64,000 nt of DNA from Antedon bifida. Taxonomy: Eukaryota; Echinodermata; Crinoidea; Comatulida; Antedonidae. The stretch lies in the NCBI GenBank assembly GCA_963402885.1, contig OY727099.1:13442001-13506000 (forward strand), read 5' to 3'. The position numbers and the translations under genes were made by a program. This document shows, piece after piece, positions 25,411 through 39,000 of this stretch. Within the stretch, counting starts at the first letter, position 1. Each line of letters opens with the position of its first letter. The notes beneath the pieces were generated by a model that was given only the letters and a program-made list of their open reading frames with translations, had not been told where the DNA came from and did not search any database.

Positions 25411-28400
25411 TTAATCCCAGAGCTTAATAAGACCATCCCATCCACATGTGATAACTTTAGATGTTTCGTGAGGATGCCATATACAGCCGATTGAGACGCC
25501 ATCATGTGCTTTGAATTTATTGAACAGTTTGGTCGTCTTCCAGTCCCAGATGTTAAGTTTTCCATCTGCATCTCCAGAAACCACATAACTGAAAAAGCAA
25601 TCATTATTTTACTGATGAATTAAACAAATATGACATTATTCAAATGTTTAGTTATCAAACTCTATCTTTATTGTTTTGTTTTGTCAGTTTGTAGTCGATA
25701 CTAACCGCATAATGTTTGCTAAAACCAACGTTTAGTGGGAAACAGTACCCACCTTTACAAGACATTATTTTAGCTTGAAGACATTTTATTTTTATCTGCA
25801 AGCATGTAAAGCTATGATTTCCATTTAATTGTAATCAGATACAGACACAGAGTAACTTGATTTCATTCTTCGCAGGAAATTTACAAAGTGATTAAGGCTA
25901 AATTTTGTGCCGCTTCATGAAAACATATTTCATAAGTGTACACAAATTAGCTAAACAAATGTACTAAACTTCCTTTGTATGCAGTAACACACTATGCATA
26001 TGGAATAAAAAAACCTAGCTAGCAGACAAAAGATACATGGCAGGGTTGAGGCCTGCACAAGACAGCAAGCAATGAACTTTACCTCATATCTGGTGAGAAG
26101 CCCATCTGGCAAGCATATCCTGCTACCATGTGCCCTTTAAAATTCTTCTTACGGTTCAGACGCAAACGATTCTGAGCTCCATATATTAAAATTTGATTGT
26201 CCATTGATTGGAAGCCTAACCATTTACCTGTAAAGATGTATAACAGACTATTTAACAGTATACAGTAGAAGGGGATGTTTTCAAATTATCTCCTTAATAG
26301 GGTTGACCCGTAATAGGGGTGTCTCCTGAATAGTTAATAGTTAAATTATACATTGCCTCTTGTTGCTTTCACAGGAAGGTGTCCCTCTTAATAGGGGTGT
26401 CCCTTAATAGGGGTTGGCTGTAGTGTTAAAATATACATTGTCTCTGGTTCATATCACAGGAAGGTGTTCCTCTGAATAGGGGTGTCCCAAAGGGGAAAAA
26501 TTCAAAAACTTGATAAAGAATTAATGTTCTCTGTTGCTAGTAATCATAATTAAGGGCTACAGTTCATCAGGCAACAAGAAATATCTAAATTAGAGGGGGT
26601 CCCTTTTTTAGAGTAAAATCTTCATCAATTTTATATACTTTATATTTGCTTACCATTAGGGCTGAGCGAGACACTTGGCATTGGGTACATGTTTGGTTCT
26701 GCGATGTACTTGAAATCCACAGGAATATCCCATTCCCAAAGACGAATGCTTTTGTCATCGGATGTTGTCACGAATCGTCGATTCTGATCGATGAATGTGA
26801 TGGTGTTGACAGCACCAAGATGACGATCATATTCCTGTACAATCTCATTGGCTCGTGTATCCCACTGTAATAGATGATGGAAAAAAGATAAATTAAAAGT
26901 GCAAATCAATATTTGTATGTATAATATCTCAACTTCGAAAAATCAGATTTTACTTTATGAAAGCATGACCAAACAATAGGGTGCTTTAAATATTTGTTAA
27001 ATATGTCAGACTACAGTATTCAATATTTTAATTTTTCGAAATCTTTGGTCCATTAAAAAATATAATAATGTATAAATGAAAAGTAGTATGAGTGACTGAG
27101 TACATTATGAAGCACTCTCATCTTAGAATCCATCTGGAGGGCATCTAATGACTCGTGTCACATTGCCTACTAATGTTGAGACTAATACATTTAAGTCAAG
27201 CCATGTATCAAATTTCTTAAAAATTCATAGAAAGAAGGAACTCTACATTCTGTAAACAACAATACCAAGGCATTTGTAACTAACAACATTCTTAAAAAAC
27301 TAAAACTAAAAACATACCTGAACTATTTTTTTATCTGCCATTCCTGCAACAAATATATGTTGTTTGTCCTCATCTGGGTTGAACTTGACACAATAAGGAA
27401 CTTTATTGTTTGTGAACCTTGAAATGCATTCTCCTAGAAAGTTTTATTAAATTTTATTTATAAAAGAAATAAGTATTACAGCAATCTTTTTCTAGATCTA
27501 AACAAACGACAGTTAGTAAGTTTATGTGAAGTATGTTGAGGTAATAAATTAACACTTATTTATTTTTAAAGAGGGTGTCAGTATTCAATCAAATTTGAGC
27601 AATAAAATGAAAGTCTCAGTGGTCTAATGGTTAGGACATCTGCATATCAAGCAGAAGGTTCCGAATTTTTCTCATTCACACAGATTTTCTCATTTTTAAA
27701 CATAGATATATTTTTACTTATGAATTGAAAAATAGAAGACAAATTTCAAACAAATAGTAATTATACTTTTCCTACCTGTTTCAGTATCCCATATTTTCAT
27801 ATACCTATCATATCCAGCACTGATAAACTTATCACCACTGTTATTAAAGCATGCATCACGAACTGCTTGCTTATGGCCAATGTATGTCCGAACAACACGC
27901 CGCTTGTTGTATACCTCCCACAACTGGAAAAAGGATTTTCAAATAAGAATTAGGGTAGAAAATAGAACAGAGTGGATCCATCCACTCCTAGTTAAAAGTA
28001 AAACATGTAACTTCTCTTCAAGTCTTCCTTTTGAATCAGTGACAAAAATCAATCTTAAGCTTCGTCTACACTATCAAACAAAAAGTGTGATATGCCCCAG
28101 TATAGTAGTGATATGATGTCATTGTGACCATATGGGCACATCATTCATAGTTGTATAGGAAGCAATATACATGGACGCGTATATGGAAACATCGAACTGA
28201 TCGCTACTGGTCGCGGTTACCCTTCTGCACGTGTAATTGTTCAGTATTTTCAATTCCCAAAAAAAATAAAACATGGGCAACTGAGAGGAACTGAAACTAA
28301 GTTTATGTCAACATTTTGTGTGAGCCTGTCACTTGCGCTCAGTAACTGGAGTAAATGTCGACAGTTGCGTTCTATGAAAATATAACAGACTACCTACTGA

Positions 28401-31400
28401 TTTAAATGGTTATTTGGGGCACAAATTTATCAGAAATGCAGTCGATATAAAAATTATATTTTTAATTTAACCAGTTTATTCGGCGCTATGCAGCAGAAAC
28501 AGACCCTTATTTAAAACCATGGTATTGACAAAACTTATGTAGGCTTATTCAAAATGAAATACATGCTTAATATTAAAACGTGTCATACATACCTTTAATT
28601 TACTATCCATTCCGCATGATAACAGCAGATGGCCTGATTGTGGGAATAGTTTAATGGCTGCAACACCTTTTGTGTGTCCTGTCCAGGTGTGTAAGAGCTT
28701 CTTAGGCAGGTAACATTTCTCAGGTGGATCAGTTGATTTAAGATCAACATCAAGGTCCATTGGTATGTGTAAGAATGAACGATCTTGATAATCATATGCA
28801 TCTTTAACTGATAATGACAAAAAAATCAATTCTGATTTAATAATAATGCTTAAAAGTATTCTAATACTAATTATGTTTTAAAGATGCAAAAAAACATAAA
28901 CATAAAAAAATAGGTGAAAGTTCACAAAATGTTCAACTTACTATGTAGTGTAGATTTTTCTTCTCCTGCTTTCTCTTCCTGTTTCTTTCCTTTCTTACTT
29001 CTCTTTGCTAATATTTCATCTAATTCTTCTTTCTCTTCCTGCATCACAGAAATATTGATAACCATTTAAATATTAAATTAATATTGTAATGTGAATTTTA
29101 TTTCAATATTTATTGTTTATTTATATATGTAAATATGTAACCATTTTTAATATTGCATACCATATTTATTTGAACACTCCACTTTGAATAAGCCAAGCCT
29201 CCCTCCACCTCCCCCCATCATCGTTTGGAATAAACTCCCCCCTCAAGTAAACGCCCTGTGGCCTTTATTTTTTCCTAAAATAAAGGCCCTGCTACAATCA
29301 TACACTGTACACACAATATTGTACAAATTATAACACATTTCTATTTTTTAATGTATTTATCACTTTATGATATTAATTGTGTTATATTTACGGAGAATAT
29401 ATTTGATTAATTTATACAGATGTTACCATATTACTTTAAAAATAAACGCCTCCCTCGATTAAACAGTTCCCTCTAATAAATGCCCCCTAAAAACCCTCCA
29501 GAACAATAAATATGGTAAACATATATTGTTTATATATATTTATATGCAACACTTTGTAATTGTGTATTTACAGTTGGATGTAAACAAAATTCCTAGTCTT
29601 CACAACTAGTTAAAATAGTATCATTAATAATGTGCACTCATAAATAACATCAATATATTACCTCAGTTGGTACAGATACAGTCTTTTCATCCACATACTT
29701 GCCCCAAGGCCCTAAGTATCCATCTATATCACTTGGATCGTTCTTTCTAACTTTTTTCCTTTTGTCTCCTGGACGAACAGCAGTTGTTTCAAATACTGTT
29801 TTTCCTAAAAAATGGAATAAAAAACTTTATACCAAAGCATAACAAATAATTTAATATTCATTTCATATTTTGTTTATTAGATGAATAAAATAACTTGTCT
29901 GATTCAACAATTTGAGATCTAGATTCTAGCAAGTATTTATGGAGAAAGAAGTACCCACAAATACTGTCCTATGTGGTTTAATTTTTCCAATTCAACTGAA
30001 ATCCTATATTTTTTTTTTATTGTAGAAATAAAAACTCACCTTCATTTTTTTTGGCTTCCTCAACTAATCCTACAATTTTCGTGCCATCACTTTCTGAGCT
30101 TGGATCCAGTGCATATCCTAAAATTAAGTAAATCAAACAAAATAAAAATATAGAAACGGATGCTATTGTATTTTACATAAAGCTTTTTTAATGCTATTGT
30201 TACTTATTAGAATACTGATTACTCCAGCTACGATATATACAGTATAGATGTAGCACAACATGATTTGTTATACAGTAAAAAATACACATAGAGACGATTG
30301 AATCAGGGACATTTTGCCTGGGATGTTTTGCCCCAAATGTTCATTTTTGTGGCAGAACATCCAATTTTTATTTTATGATTAACATACATCTTTGTGGTAT
30401 TTATCAAGTTTTACAACGTTTTTTTTTCAACTATAAGCATGACCTATAAAATTTGAGTGAGTTTAAGATATAAATTTCTCAGACAGTATCACCTTTGTCA
30501 CATTATCATCCAGTAAAAAAAGAAATACACAGAGAATCAATTTATTTCAAAATGTTTTACAACTTAAAGTTACCCAACTCTTAAGATTTATTTGCATGAT
30601 TGAATGGTCCAAAATGGTTCTAGGCCAAAACATCCTTCTATTGATAGCGATATTACTACAACAGAGAACAGGTACTATACAGTACTTCCTTCACACAAGA
30701 AGGAATAACCATAAAACGATAGCTGTTGTAAATTATGGTAATTAAATTAAACTTTGTAATCTTACCATAACTGTGAAATGTCTTTCTTTGGTTTTCAAAT
30801 GTAAAAGCATTAAAATGAGTAGGTTCAACATATCCTGCAGTGGTATTCCTATGTGCTAGTGCTTGCTGTGTCTTGAATGGATTTACAGGTCCAACCTACA
30901 GGAATTAACAAATTAATAAATCACCTACTTAACCAGTCAAATATAAATTTAATTTAAACTACTTTGACGAGAAAATATATTCAACAAAATGTGTAACTAC
31001 TGTATATTGTGAGCAAACACTGTATAACCCTGTTGGAAACAACTTGTTTTATTTTTAGACTTTTACGGTTGTTTGAGCATAGATATCAGGTTTTTTATGT
31101 TCTTTGATGTTTGATAATAAATAAAAAAAAAGAAAATAAAGTATATACAATTCAAACTTATGAAATCAAAGAGGAAGGAAAATGAATTTTCAACTTTTGA
31201 CTTTTTTGGGTAAATTTATTTTTGGACCGAGTTTTTGATAATAGCTTTTTGGGAGATCAAATTAGGTAAAAATGCAATTTGTGTATAAATACATGCCAAG
31301 TTAAAAAGGAGGTGGTGTTTTGTGTTTACAGTGCCCTCTGTTTATTATTGAAACGTGCAACTTGACAAGCCCATGTGAGGGAAATCCACTTTCTGTTTAT

Positions 31401-32897
31401 GACTGCAGATGGTCTACAATGGCTTAAATATAATAAATTTTCTTGTGTGTAAGCATGTTTATTTTAATGCAGAAAACAACACATATACATCAAAATTCAG
31501 TTATCTTTGTAATCCGGGAGAAAATGTGGAAAACCGGAAGCACAATGTTAGGCCGGGAGACGAGTCTAAAATACGGGAGTCTCCTGGCCAAAACAGGAGT
31601 GTTGGCATGTATCATGTATACTGTAATTAATTCATTTCTAATCGTCTAACTTTATTGCTGTGGAAATGTAACAGGTCTATCGATTCAACGAATGAAAATT
31701 TAACATATATGGTGAAGATTCTTTTACCTTTGGTGCAAATAATTGTTCATAAGTTGGATTAAAACTGACTTCTTTCTTTGCAAAATCCACAGGTATGCCT
31801 ATGCTAGCTCCTACTTCATCCTGAAATCAAAGTAAATTGAATTAAAAAACTATTAAAGCACACAGAATAAACATAACAATAACATTATGTGCATAATGAA
31901 TGTATTCATATTTAATTGTTATGGTCAACAGGCCAATACCATGGAATTTATTATGCTATTAGCCATTCATGATGAACAATTATGCTGATAAAAATTAATT
32001 AATTTACATTCAAGGATACCTTTTAAAAATACTGTAAATAAAACCTCGAAAAGAAGCCCATATGGACTTTTTTAGGACTCTTGGATGGGCTTCTTTTCAC
32101 GATGGGTTTCTATTCTTTTTTATGGTATTCTATTACACTACAGTCTATAGACACACTCATGATGATGATGGCATGATTTGATGTTTAATTTTGATTTGAT
32201 TTTATTCGGTCGCTTTCAACATAAGATTACAAGACAACATGAATAAAAACAATTTACAAGCAAATACATTAAATAAGAAACCAAGAATAGCCCATAAAGT
32301 CGAAAGAAAAATCAACTTAATAATTCCAATAGGGTCCTTAAAAACAGCATATAGACAATCTCACAACAAACAGAATAACAAACAAATCAAACACGCATAA
32401 CAATAATATACTCAGACTGTTGGCAGATATACAATTTAATTTTAAACTTTTTGAATTTTGAATTTATTATTTTTATATTAATCAAGAACGAAAAAGACAG
32501 ACATTTGTTTAAATTAATCAATTTTTTATAATTACAAAAACAACAAACATACACCATAGGCCAAAACTGAATGTCTGTAGCTAGGCCGCCCTCCTACACT
32601 ATGTGCCTAGGCCTAGTCTAGCCGTTTACTGCTTTGCTATCCGAACGTTTGCAGTGTCGTGTACGGTACACGTACGTAGTCATAGTAGCCTAGCCGCCTA
32701 ACCTAGGGGCCTACCTTTGAATCTACAACTGGCGCTGCATTGAGCATCATCCTATCTTGAATTTTCATTACAGAGTTACCCTTCTCAAGAGGCTTCAGAT
32801 GTACCACTGAATCTTCCTGTTTGTCCTCTGTTTCACTTCCATTTCCACTGCTTTCATCGTCAGAACCGTAAGCTTGTAGAGCAGTGATCGCCGCCAT
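25411..32897 (-). CDS. CDC40: Pre-mRNA-processing factor 17 (CDC40), 12 exons
   Basis: Exons on the minus strand, 5' to 3': 32715-32897, 31728-31820, 30766-30895, 30040-30117, 29662-29804, 28942-29038, 28593-28807, 27776-27923, 27318-27433, 26654-26864, 26083-26227, 25411-25588. They total 1737 bp, a 578-residue protein, with GT-AG junctions. The human protein has about the same length. CDC40/PRP17 is a WD40 spliceosome component needed around the second catalytic step. The N-terminus [17 protein letters not shown], the central block [16 protein letters not shown], and the junction peptide SFLHIP then [10 protein letters not shown] match the family. WD40 repeats follow ([44 protein letters not shown]), ending in [10 protein letters not shown]. 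The gene is divergent from Ashwin with 200 bp between start codons, so a shared promoter is likely. Introns hold several repeat fragments. Confidence 0.97.
27606..27690 (+). repeat. tRNA-derived SINE head, copy 1 (CDC40 intron 8)
   Basis: Reads AGTCTCAGTGGTCTAATGG, then TTAGGACATCTGCATATCAA and GCAGAAGGTTCCG. The A box and a 5-bp anticodon-type arm TCTGC/GCAGA around a 7-base loop are intact; the B box is damaged. A better-preserved copy lies on the minus strand near 51400-51475. Confidence 0.65.
28063..28135. mobile_element. MITE copy 2 (truncated)
   Basis: CGTCTACACTATCAAACAAA followed by AGTGTGATATGCCCCAGTAT matches the left part of the copy at 20521. The right inverted end is missing. 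It lies in CDC40 intron 7. Confidence 0.65.
28440..28512. repeat. Dispersed repeat, shared with 46280-46335
   Basis: GGCGCTATGCAGCAGAAACA followed by GACCC is shared, with similar AT-rich sequence before it, by this site and the one at 46310. The end points are not resolved. Confidence 0.5.
29165..29515. repeat. AATAAACGCCC-type repeat, copy 1 (CDC40 intron 5)
   Basis: Several copies of a short motif of the type AATAAACKCCC (AAACTCCCCCC, AAACGCCC, AAACGCCTCCC, AAATGCCCC) flank a stretch with TACACACAATATTGTAC and AACACATTTCTAT. The same order appears at 44825-45000, so the two are copies of one dispersed element. Confidence 0.6.
31505..31625. mobile_element. DNA-transposon fragment with GCCAACA-type end
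   Basis: On the minus strand it reads ATGATACATGCCAACACTCC, then GGAGACTCCCGTATTTTAGA and CTCCCGG. The end resembles the TIR ATACCTGCCAACT of the element at 41967. It lies in CDC40 intron 2. Confidence 0.45.
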
Positions 32898-33097
32898 GTT
32901 GTCGTAATGAAGGACATTAATCCAGCCGTTAAATACAAATCTGATATTACGACATATTGTTTATTAATTGAAATGTATAGTAGACGTCTGTAAAACGTCT
33001 ACTGATGTAAATAACACGATACATGCTTCACGCTCATCTCGGATCTCAATTGCACTGTAGATTTTGAGACACTGCACACACTGTAACAAGAATAATA
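32898..33097. promoter_or_regulatory. Shared divergent promoter of CDC40 and Ashwin
   Basis: Only 200 bp separate the ATG of CDC40 (minus, 32897) from the ATG of Ashwin (plus, 33098). The interval has no obvious TATA box for either gene, as usual for paired housekeeping genes. A 9-bp direct repeat AGACGTCTG / AACGTCTAC type sequence lies near 32982-33002. Promoter role inferred from geometry. Confidence 0.6.
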
Positions 33098-36000
33098 ATG
33101 GAAGATAATATTAATGAGGAATTGTCTAATTTATTAAATCCAGAAAATCTATCGAAGCAATCGTTAATTTCTATTTTAAAACAGGTAAAATCATTTATTT
33201 TTATTAATAGATGAGTAAGTTTACAGGCAGAGGTCTAGCCTAGACTCTAGGCCTAGCGAGGCTAGCGTGTAGGCGCTATTGTTAGTCTCTAGAGCGCCAT
33301 TCGGCAACCTATGGGTCGCGACCCATTGTTTGGGTCGCGTAAAAAAATGATTGAGTCGCGAAATCGTCTCCGATGCAGAAACGTTTTATCAATTATAAAT
33401 ACACTGATTATGGAATTCTACAAAACTGGTTACAATTTAAATTTTTACATCTAGCCTATAGGCCTAGACATAGTTTGTTCCATGGGTTGATGTGAGGGGA
33501 GTAGCGTACATCCCATACAGGGAGTATGGTCGAAGCGGCCGCCAGTTTAATATTGTCATTTGTATGGAACGCCATGTGCGCTTTAATCTTTGATTGTCGT
33601 TGTCAACACCATGGCCTATGGCGAGTTGAGTTACAGCTGTATGTATGGTCAAACCAATAAATATAAGCCAAATCATGTACTATCGAATCTTTATATTTCT
33701 ATAAAAATTAAGTTTGCCTGCCGATAAATTAATGTATATTTTATTTGTATTTTAATATTAACTAACTAAATATATTTACATATAGGCCTATAACTATCGA
33801 ATCATTAATAATTTACGTTTGCATCATAATCTACGTACTATTGAACCTTTATATCTCATTTACTATTTATTTATTTATATCTCTTTTTTTTTAAATATTG
33901 GCAGTGAAGGGAAAAAATAACGTTGAACTAACCCGACGTTTCTCGAGCACTCTCCTATCGAATCTTTATACATACGTATTGCATTAATAATTTACGTACG
34001 GTATTGCCGAATCTTTATATCTCATTTACATACTATCGAATCTTTTTACAGTATTGCAATAATAATTTACGTACGGTATTGCCGAATCTTTATATCTCAT
34101 TTACATACTATCGAATCTTCATACAGTATTGCAATAATAATTTACGTACGGTATTGCCGAATCTTTATATCTCGTTTACTTTACTATCGAATCTTCATAC
34201 AGTATTGCAATAATAATTTACGTACGGTATTGCCGAATCTTTATATCTCGTTTACTTTACTATCGAATCTTCATACAGTATTGCAATAATAATTTACGTA
34301 CGGTGTTGCCGAATCTTTATATCTCATTTACATACTATCGAATCTTTATACAGTATTGCAATAATACGTACGGTATTGCCGAATCGTTATATCTCGTTTA
34401 CTTTACTATCGAGTCTTTATACAGTATTGCAATAATAATTTACGTACGGTGTTGCCGAATCTTTATATCTCATTTACATACTATCGAATCTTTATACAGT
34501 ATTGCAATAATAATTTACGTACGGTATTGCCGAATCTTTATATCTCATTTACATACTATTGAATCGTTATACAGTATTGCATTAATAATTTACGTACGGT
34601 ATTGCCGAATCTTTATATATCATTTACATACTATTGAATCGTTATTATACAATATTGTATTAATAGTTTGCGTACGGTATTGCCGTTGGATAATATCAAG
34701 GTCTGTGAGTAACTTTATTTTATAACACATTAACAATGGCCGAAAAGAATAAACCAGCAATGGACTGGGCATCACCAGATTTGTTGAGAGAATTTAAACG
34801 GTTCAACCAACACTGTCAATTCACGTTTGATGGTCCTTTAGACGCAAAGACGGAAATACAAAAGGTTAACTATTTAATGACTTATATTGGGGACCGTGGA
34901 CGAGAAATATATGGGACATTTGTATGGGCCGCAGCTCAGCCCGAAAGTGGTGACCAAGCAGCAATACCTGCAGAAAATGAGATGCTGAGTGGGGTTTTAA
35001 ATAAGTTTGAAAATTACCTAAAACCCAAGCGAAACGTGATCAAGGCAACAATAGACTTCCACAAAAGATGCCAGCACAAAAGTGAAAATTTTAATGACTT
35101 TTTGACGGACATTAGAATTCTTGTAAAATTGTGCGACTATGGCGATCTAGAGGAAAGGATGTTGCGCGATGCTATTGTACTGAGAGCCATTCATCCCAGG
35201 GTCAAGGAAAAGTGTATGGATGAAGGGGACAATCTAACCCTGGACAAGGCAATCAGCATTGCACAAAATCAAGAAGTTAGTGATGACACGTTGCAAGCAT
35301 CGGCAAGTCAACTAAATGCATTGAGCATGAATAATCATAGTAACTCAAAAAGGAGCACTACTAAACACTTTGACTGCAGAAGGTGTGCCACAAAACATGG
35401 ACCAAAATCATGTCCAGCATTTGGTAAAATATGTGACAAATGCAACGGGCGCAATCACTTCGGAAAATGCTGCACAACGAAAACAAGCTACGCAAAGAAA
35501 CACGCAAAAGATGATAAACAAAAGTATCACAGAAAAAGCTTTAAAAGAGCGAATGTGGTTGTAGCATCGGAATCTGAATCTGAGGAGGAAACCTTTTTAT
35601 TGAGCACAATTGAAATAGAGTCTGAGTGTAACGTCATTTCAAAACCCTCCCATGGATTTTTCTGTCAACTTGACATAAACAACAACAAAGTTGTATTTCT
35701 ACTTGACAGTGGGGCAAAAGTTAACATATTGCCGTACACGGAATACAGCAAACTGAACAGCAAACCACTCCTCATTCCCGTAAGTACGCCAGTCAAAAGC
35801 TACTCTGATGCTGCTATCCCAATTTTAGGGAAATGCAACTTGGACATAGCGTACAGTAAGGATCGTAAAGGAACATTTGCAGTATACATAGTTGATGACA
35901 AATTATAAACCACTATTAAGTGCTGATACATGTGTGCAGCTACAACTAATAATACCGAACTTTGAGGAAGCGTCACTGAATACAGTGGAACGAAACACCA

Positions 36001-39000
36001 CTAACGGCATTCATCATGTACAAGATATTGTAAACAAACACGATAATGTCTTCAAAGGTCTTGGGTGCTTACCAAGGAAGTATCACATACACACTGACAA
36101 ATCGATTCCACCAGTTCAAAGTCCTTGTCGGAAAATACCCTTCAAGATAAGAGATAAAGTTAAAATGGAACTTGATCGCATGGAACAGCTTGGTGTGATA
36201 GAAAAAATTCAGGAACCAACTGAATGGGTAAGCAACATCGTTACCGTGAACAAACGGAATGGTGACATTCGCCTATGCCTTGACCCTAGAAATCTCAATA
36301 AAGCCATAAAGCGTGAACACTTCAAGCTACCGTCGAGGGAAGAAATTATGGCCGAATTCGCTGATGCTAAATTTTTTACAAAACTAGATTTCACATCAGG
36401 ATATTGGCAGCAACCTCTCGATGACGAAAGTGCTCAACTAACATGCTTTATTACACCTGTGGGACGTTACATCTTCAAACGTTTACCATTTGGAATTAAC
36501 TGCGCAAGCGAAGGGTTCCAAGTGGCAATTAGCAACTTGTTGGAAAACATACCACGAGTAAACTCAATGCAAGATGACATCATAATATCATCTAAAACAA
36601 TTGAAGAACATAGAGACAGACTAAGCCAAGTACTTGATATAATAGAGAAAAACGGCATAAAGCTAAACAAACGAAAATGTGAGTTCTGTGTCAAGGAAGT
36701 TGTATTCCTTGGGGATTTACTGACAGATAAAGGCATAAAGCCAGATCCAGAGAAAATTAAGGCAATAACAAATATGCCACAACCCTCAACCAAGCTCGAG
36801 ATGCAACGATACTTAGGCATGGTCACATATCTAGCAAAGTTCGTACCAGACTTATCAAACATAACTGCTCCGCTAAGAGAGTTGACGAAAGATAACGTAG
36901 TCTGGGTATGGCAAACATCCCAAGATAATGCTTGGAGAGAAGTTAACAAGCTGTTGACAACTGCGCCAGTTTTGCAATTCTATGATCCAAACAAGCAATG
37001 CAAAGTCAGTGCGGATGCATCAAAGGATGGCATCGGAGCTGTTCTACTCCAACAGCACAATGATAGATGGGCGCCAATAGCATATGCCTCAAGAGCAATG
37101 ACCTCAGCAGAAACAAGGTACGCACAAATTGAAAAAGAGTGCCTAGCCACAATGTTTGCATGTGAAAGATTCCACCAATTTCTTTATGGACAATCAGTTA
37201 TATGCGAGACTGATCACAAGCCACTTGTATCAATTTTCTCGAAACCGCTAGCTGATGGACCTCTGCGTCTACAAAGAATGCGATTGCGTCTGCAAAAGTA
37301 CGACATAAAGATAATCTACTGTATGTACCTGGAAAATCACTCCAAACAGCGGATACTCTTTCACGAGCAGTTGACGCGACATACCAACTGTCGTCAGAGC
37401 AACAATTTAATGATGACATTGATATGTATGTACAATCAATAATTGCAGCGCTACCTACTACTGACAAAAAACTCAAGGAAATTGAAGTTGAGTCAGGCAA
37501 CGATGAAGCAATAAGAGAACTGAATCGCACAATTCAACAAGGATGGCCTAACAAGCGAAACAAATGCCACCCAGCAACACGAGATTACTGGAATTATCGT
37601 GATGAGCTATCAATAAAAGGCGATCTCGTATTCAAAGGTGATCGAATCGTAATACCTGCTAAAATGACAAAGGACATGCTTAAGCAAATCCATACTGGAC
37701 ACTTGGGTATCGAAAAATGCAGGAGACGGGCTAGACAAGTAATATTCTGGCCAAACATCAACAAGGACATAGATGACAAAGTAAAATCTTGTCCGACATG
37801 CCAGAAACACCAACCAATGCAACCAAAGGAACCAATTGTATATGCAGCCGATAACACCCAACCATGGCAAAAAATTGGGGTTGATCTTTTCACGGTAAAC
37901 AATAACAATTATATCACATGTGTTGACTATTATTCTCAATACATTGAAGTTCGTCAACTAACAAGTTCATCTTCAGCAGCTGTAATCCACAACCTGAAAT
38001 CATGGTTTGCGATACATGGTACACCATTTGTACTCTTTTCTGATAATGGTCCACAATTCGTCAGTGAAGAATTTCGGAAATTCACCAACGAATGGAACTT
38101 TGAACATACAACTTCCAGTCCATATTTTGCGCAGTCAAATGGACAAGCTGAAAATGCAGTAAAGATAGTCAAACGAATTATCAAGAAATGTACAGAGACA
38201 AAGGAAGATATATACTTAGCACTACAGATATATCGTGCTACACCACTCGAGCATGGACTTAGTCCAGCAGAAATGATGTTCTCAAGGAAAATCAGATCAA
38301 ACCTCCCAGTTAATGAGTCAGCGCTAAAACCAAAACTTATTGACTTAAAGGAAAAGAAGGATGAGCTAAAGCAAAAACAAGCGCGGAACTATAACAAACA
38401 TTCAAAAACTCTAGAAACCATACAATACGGACAGAAAGTTAGAGTATACGATACAACATCTAAGTTGTGGAACAAAGTTGGAACAATTCACAAATCACTA
38501 CCTCATAAATCTTATCTTGTGAAATGTGGAAATGATATCTATAGACGGAACAGAAGGCACATTATGCCAATACCATCCATTGACAGATATGACAATGACG
38601 ACTATGACTCGGATGACGACGTACCGGTTACAAATGACAGAAATGGTCAAACTACCGATCAAAGCCGACCACGACGTCAAGCCCGACGACCAGCATACTT
38701 AGACGACTATGTTACAGACAAAATATAATGTATATAGATAATTATGCAACGACTTATGAATAATGCTAGCATGTACATAAATAAATTTAAATAACAAGAT
38801 AAAAATATTTTAAAAAAAAATCAAAAAAAATCTAAGTATAATACTCTTATTTTATGCATGAACTATGGATACATAAATAACGGATTTAAAAGAATACTAA
38901 GAAAAATATTTTAACTTTCAAAAGAGGGAAGATGTAATGATATTACATTACAAGTGACTGAACTTACAGGTTCAACAGGTCCACACACCTTACTGGTATC

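Noticed and set aside
31409-31649. Small overlapping plus-strand frames
   Set aside because: They lie in a CDC40 intron inside a transposon fragment with GGAGACTCCCGTATTTT-type sequence.
34004-34725. Open frames of 69 and 140 codons through the 76-bp array
   Set aside because: They only translate the tandem repeat (LPNLYISFTYYRIF repeated) and arise because most units are 75 bp; no start context or splice support.
35892-35908. Programmed frameshift between gag-protease and RT frames
   Set aside because: No slippery heptamer or clear stimulatory structure at the overlap, and a second unrelated frame change exists near 37325; decay is simpler.
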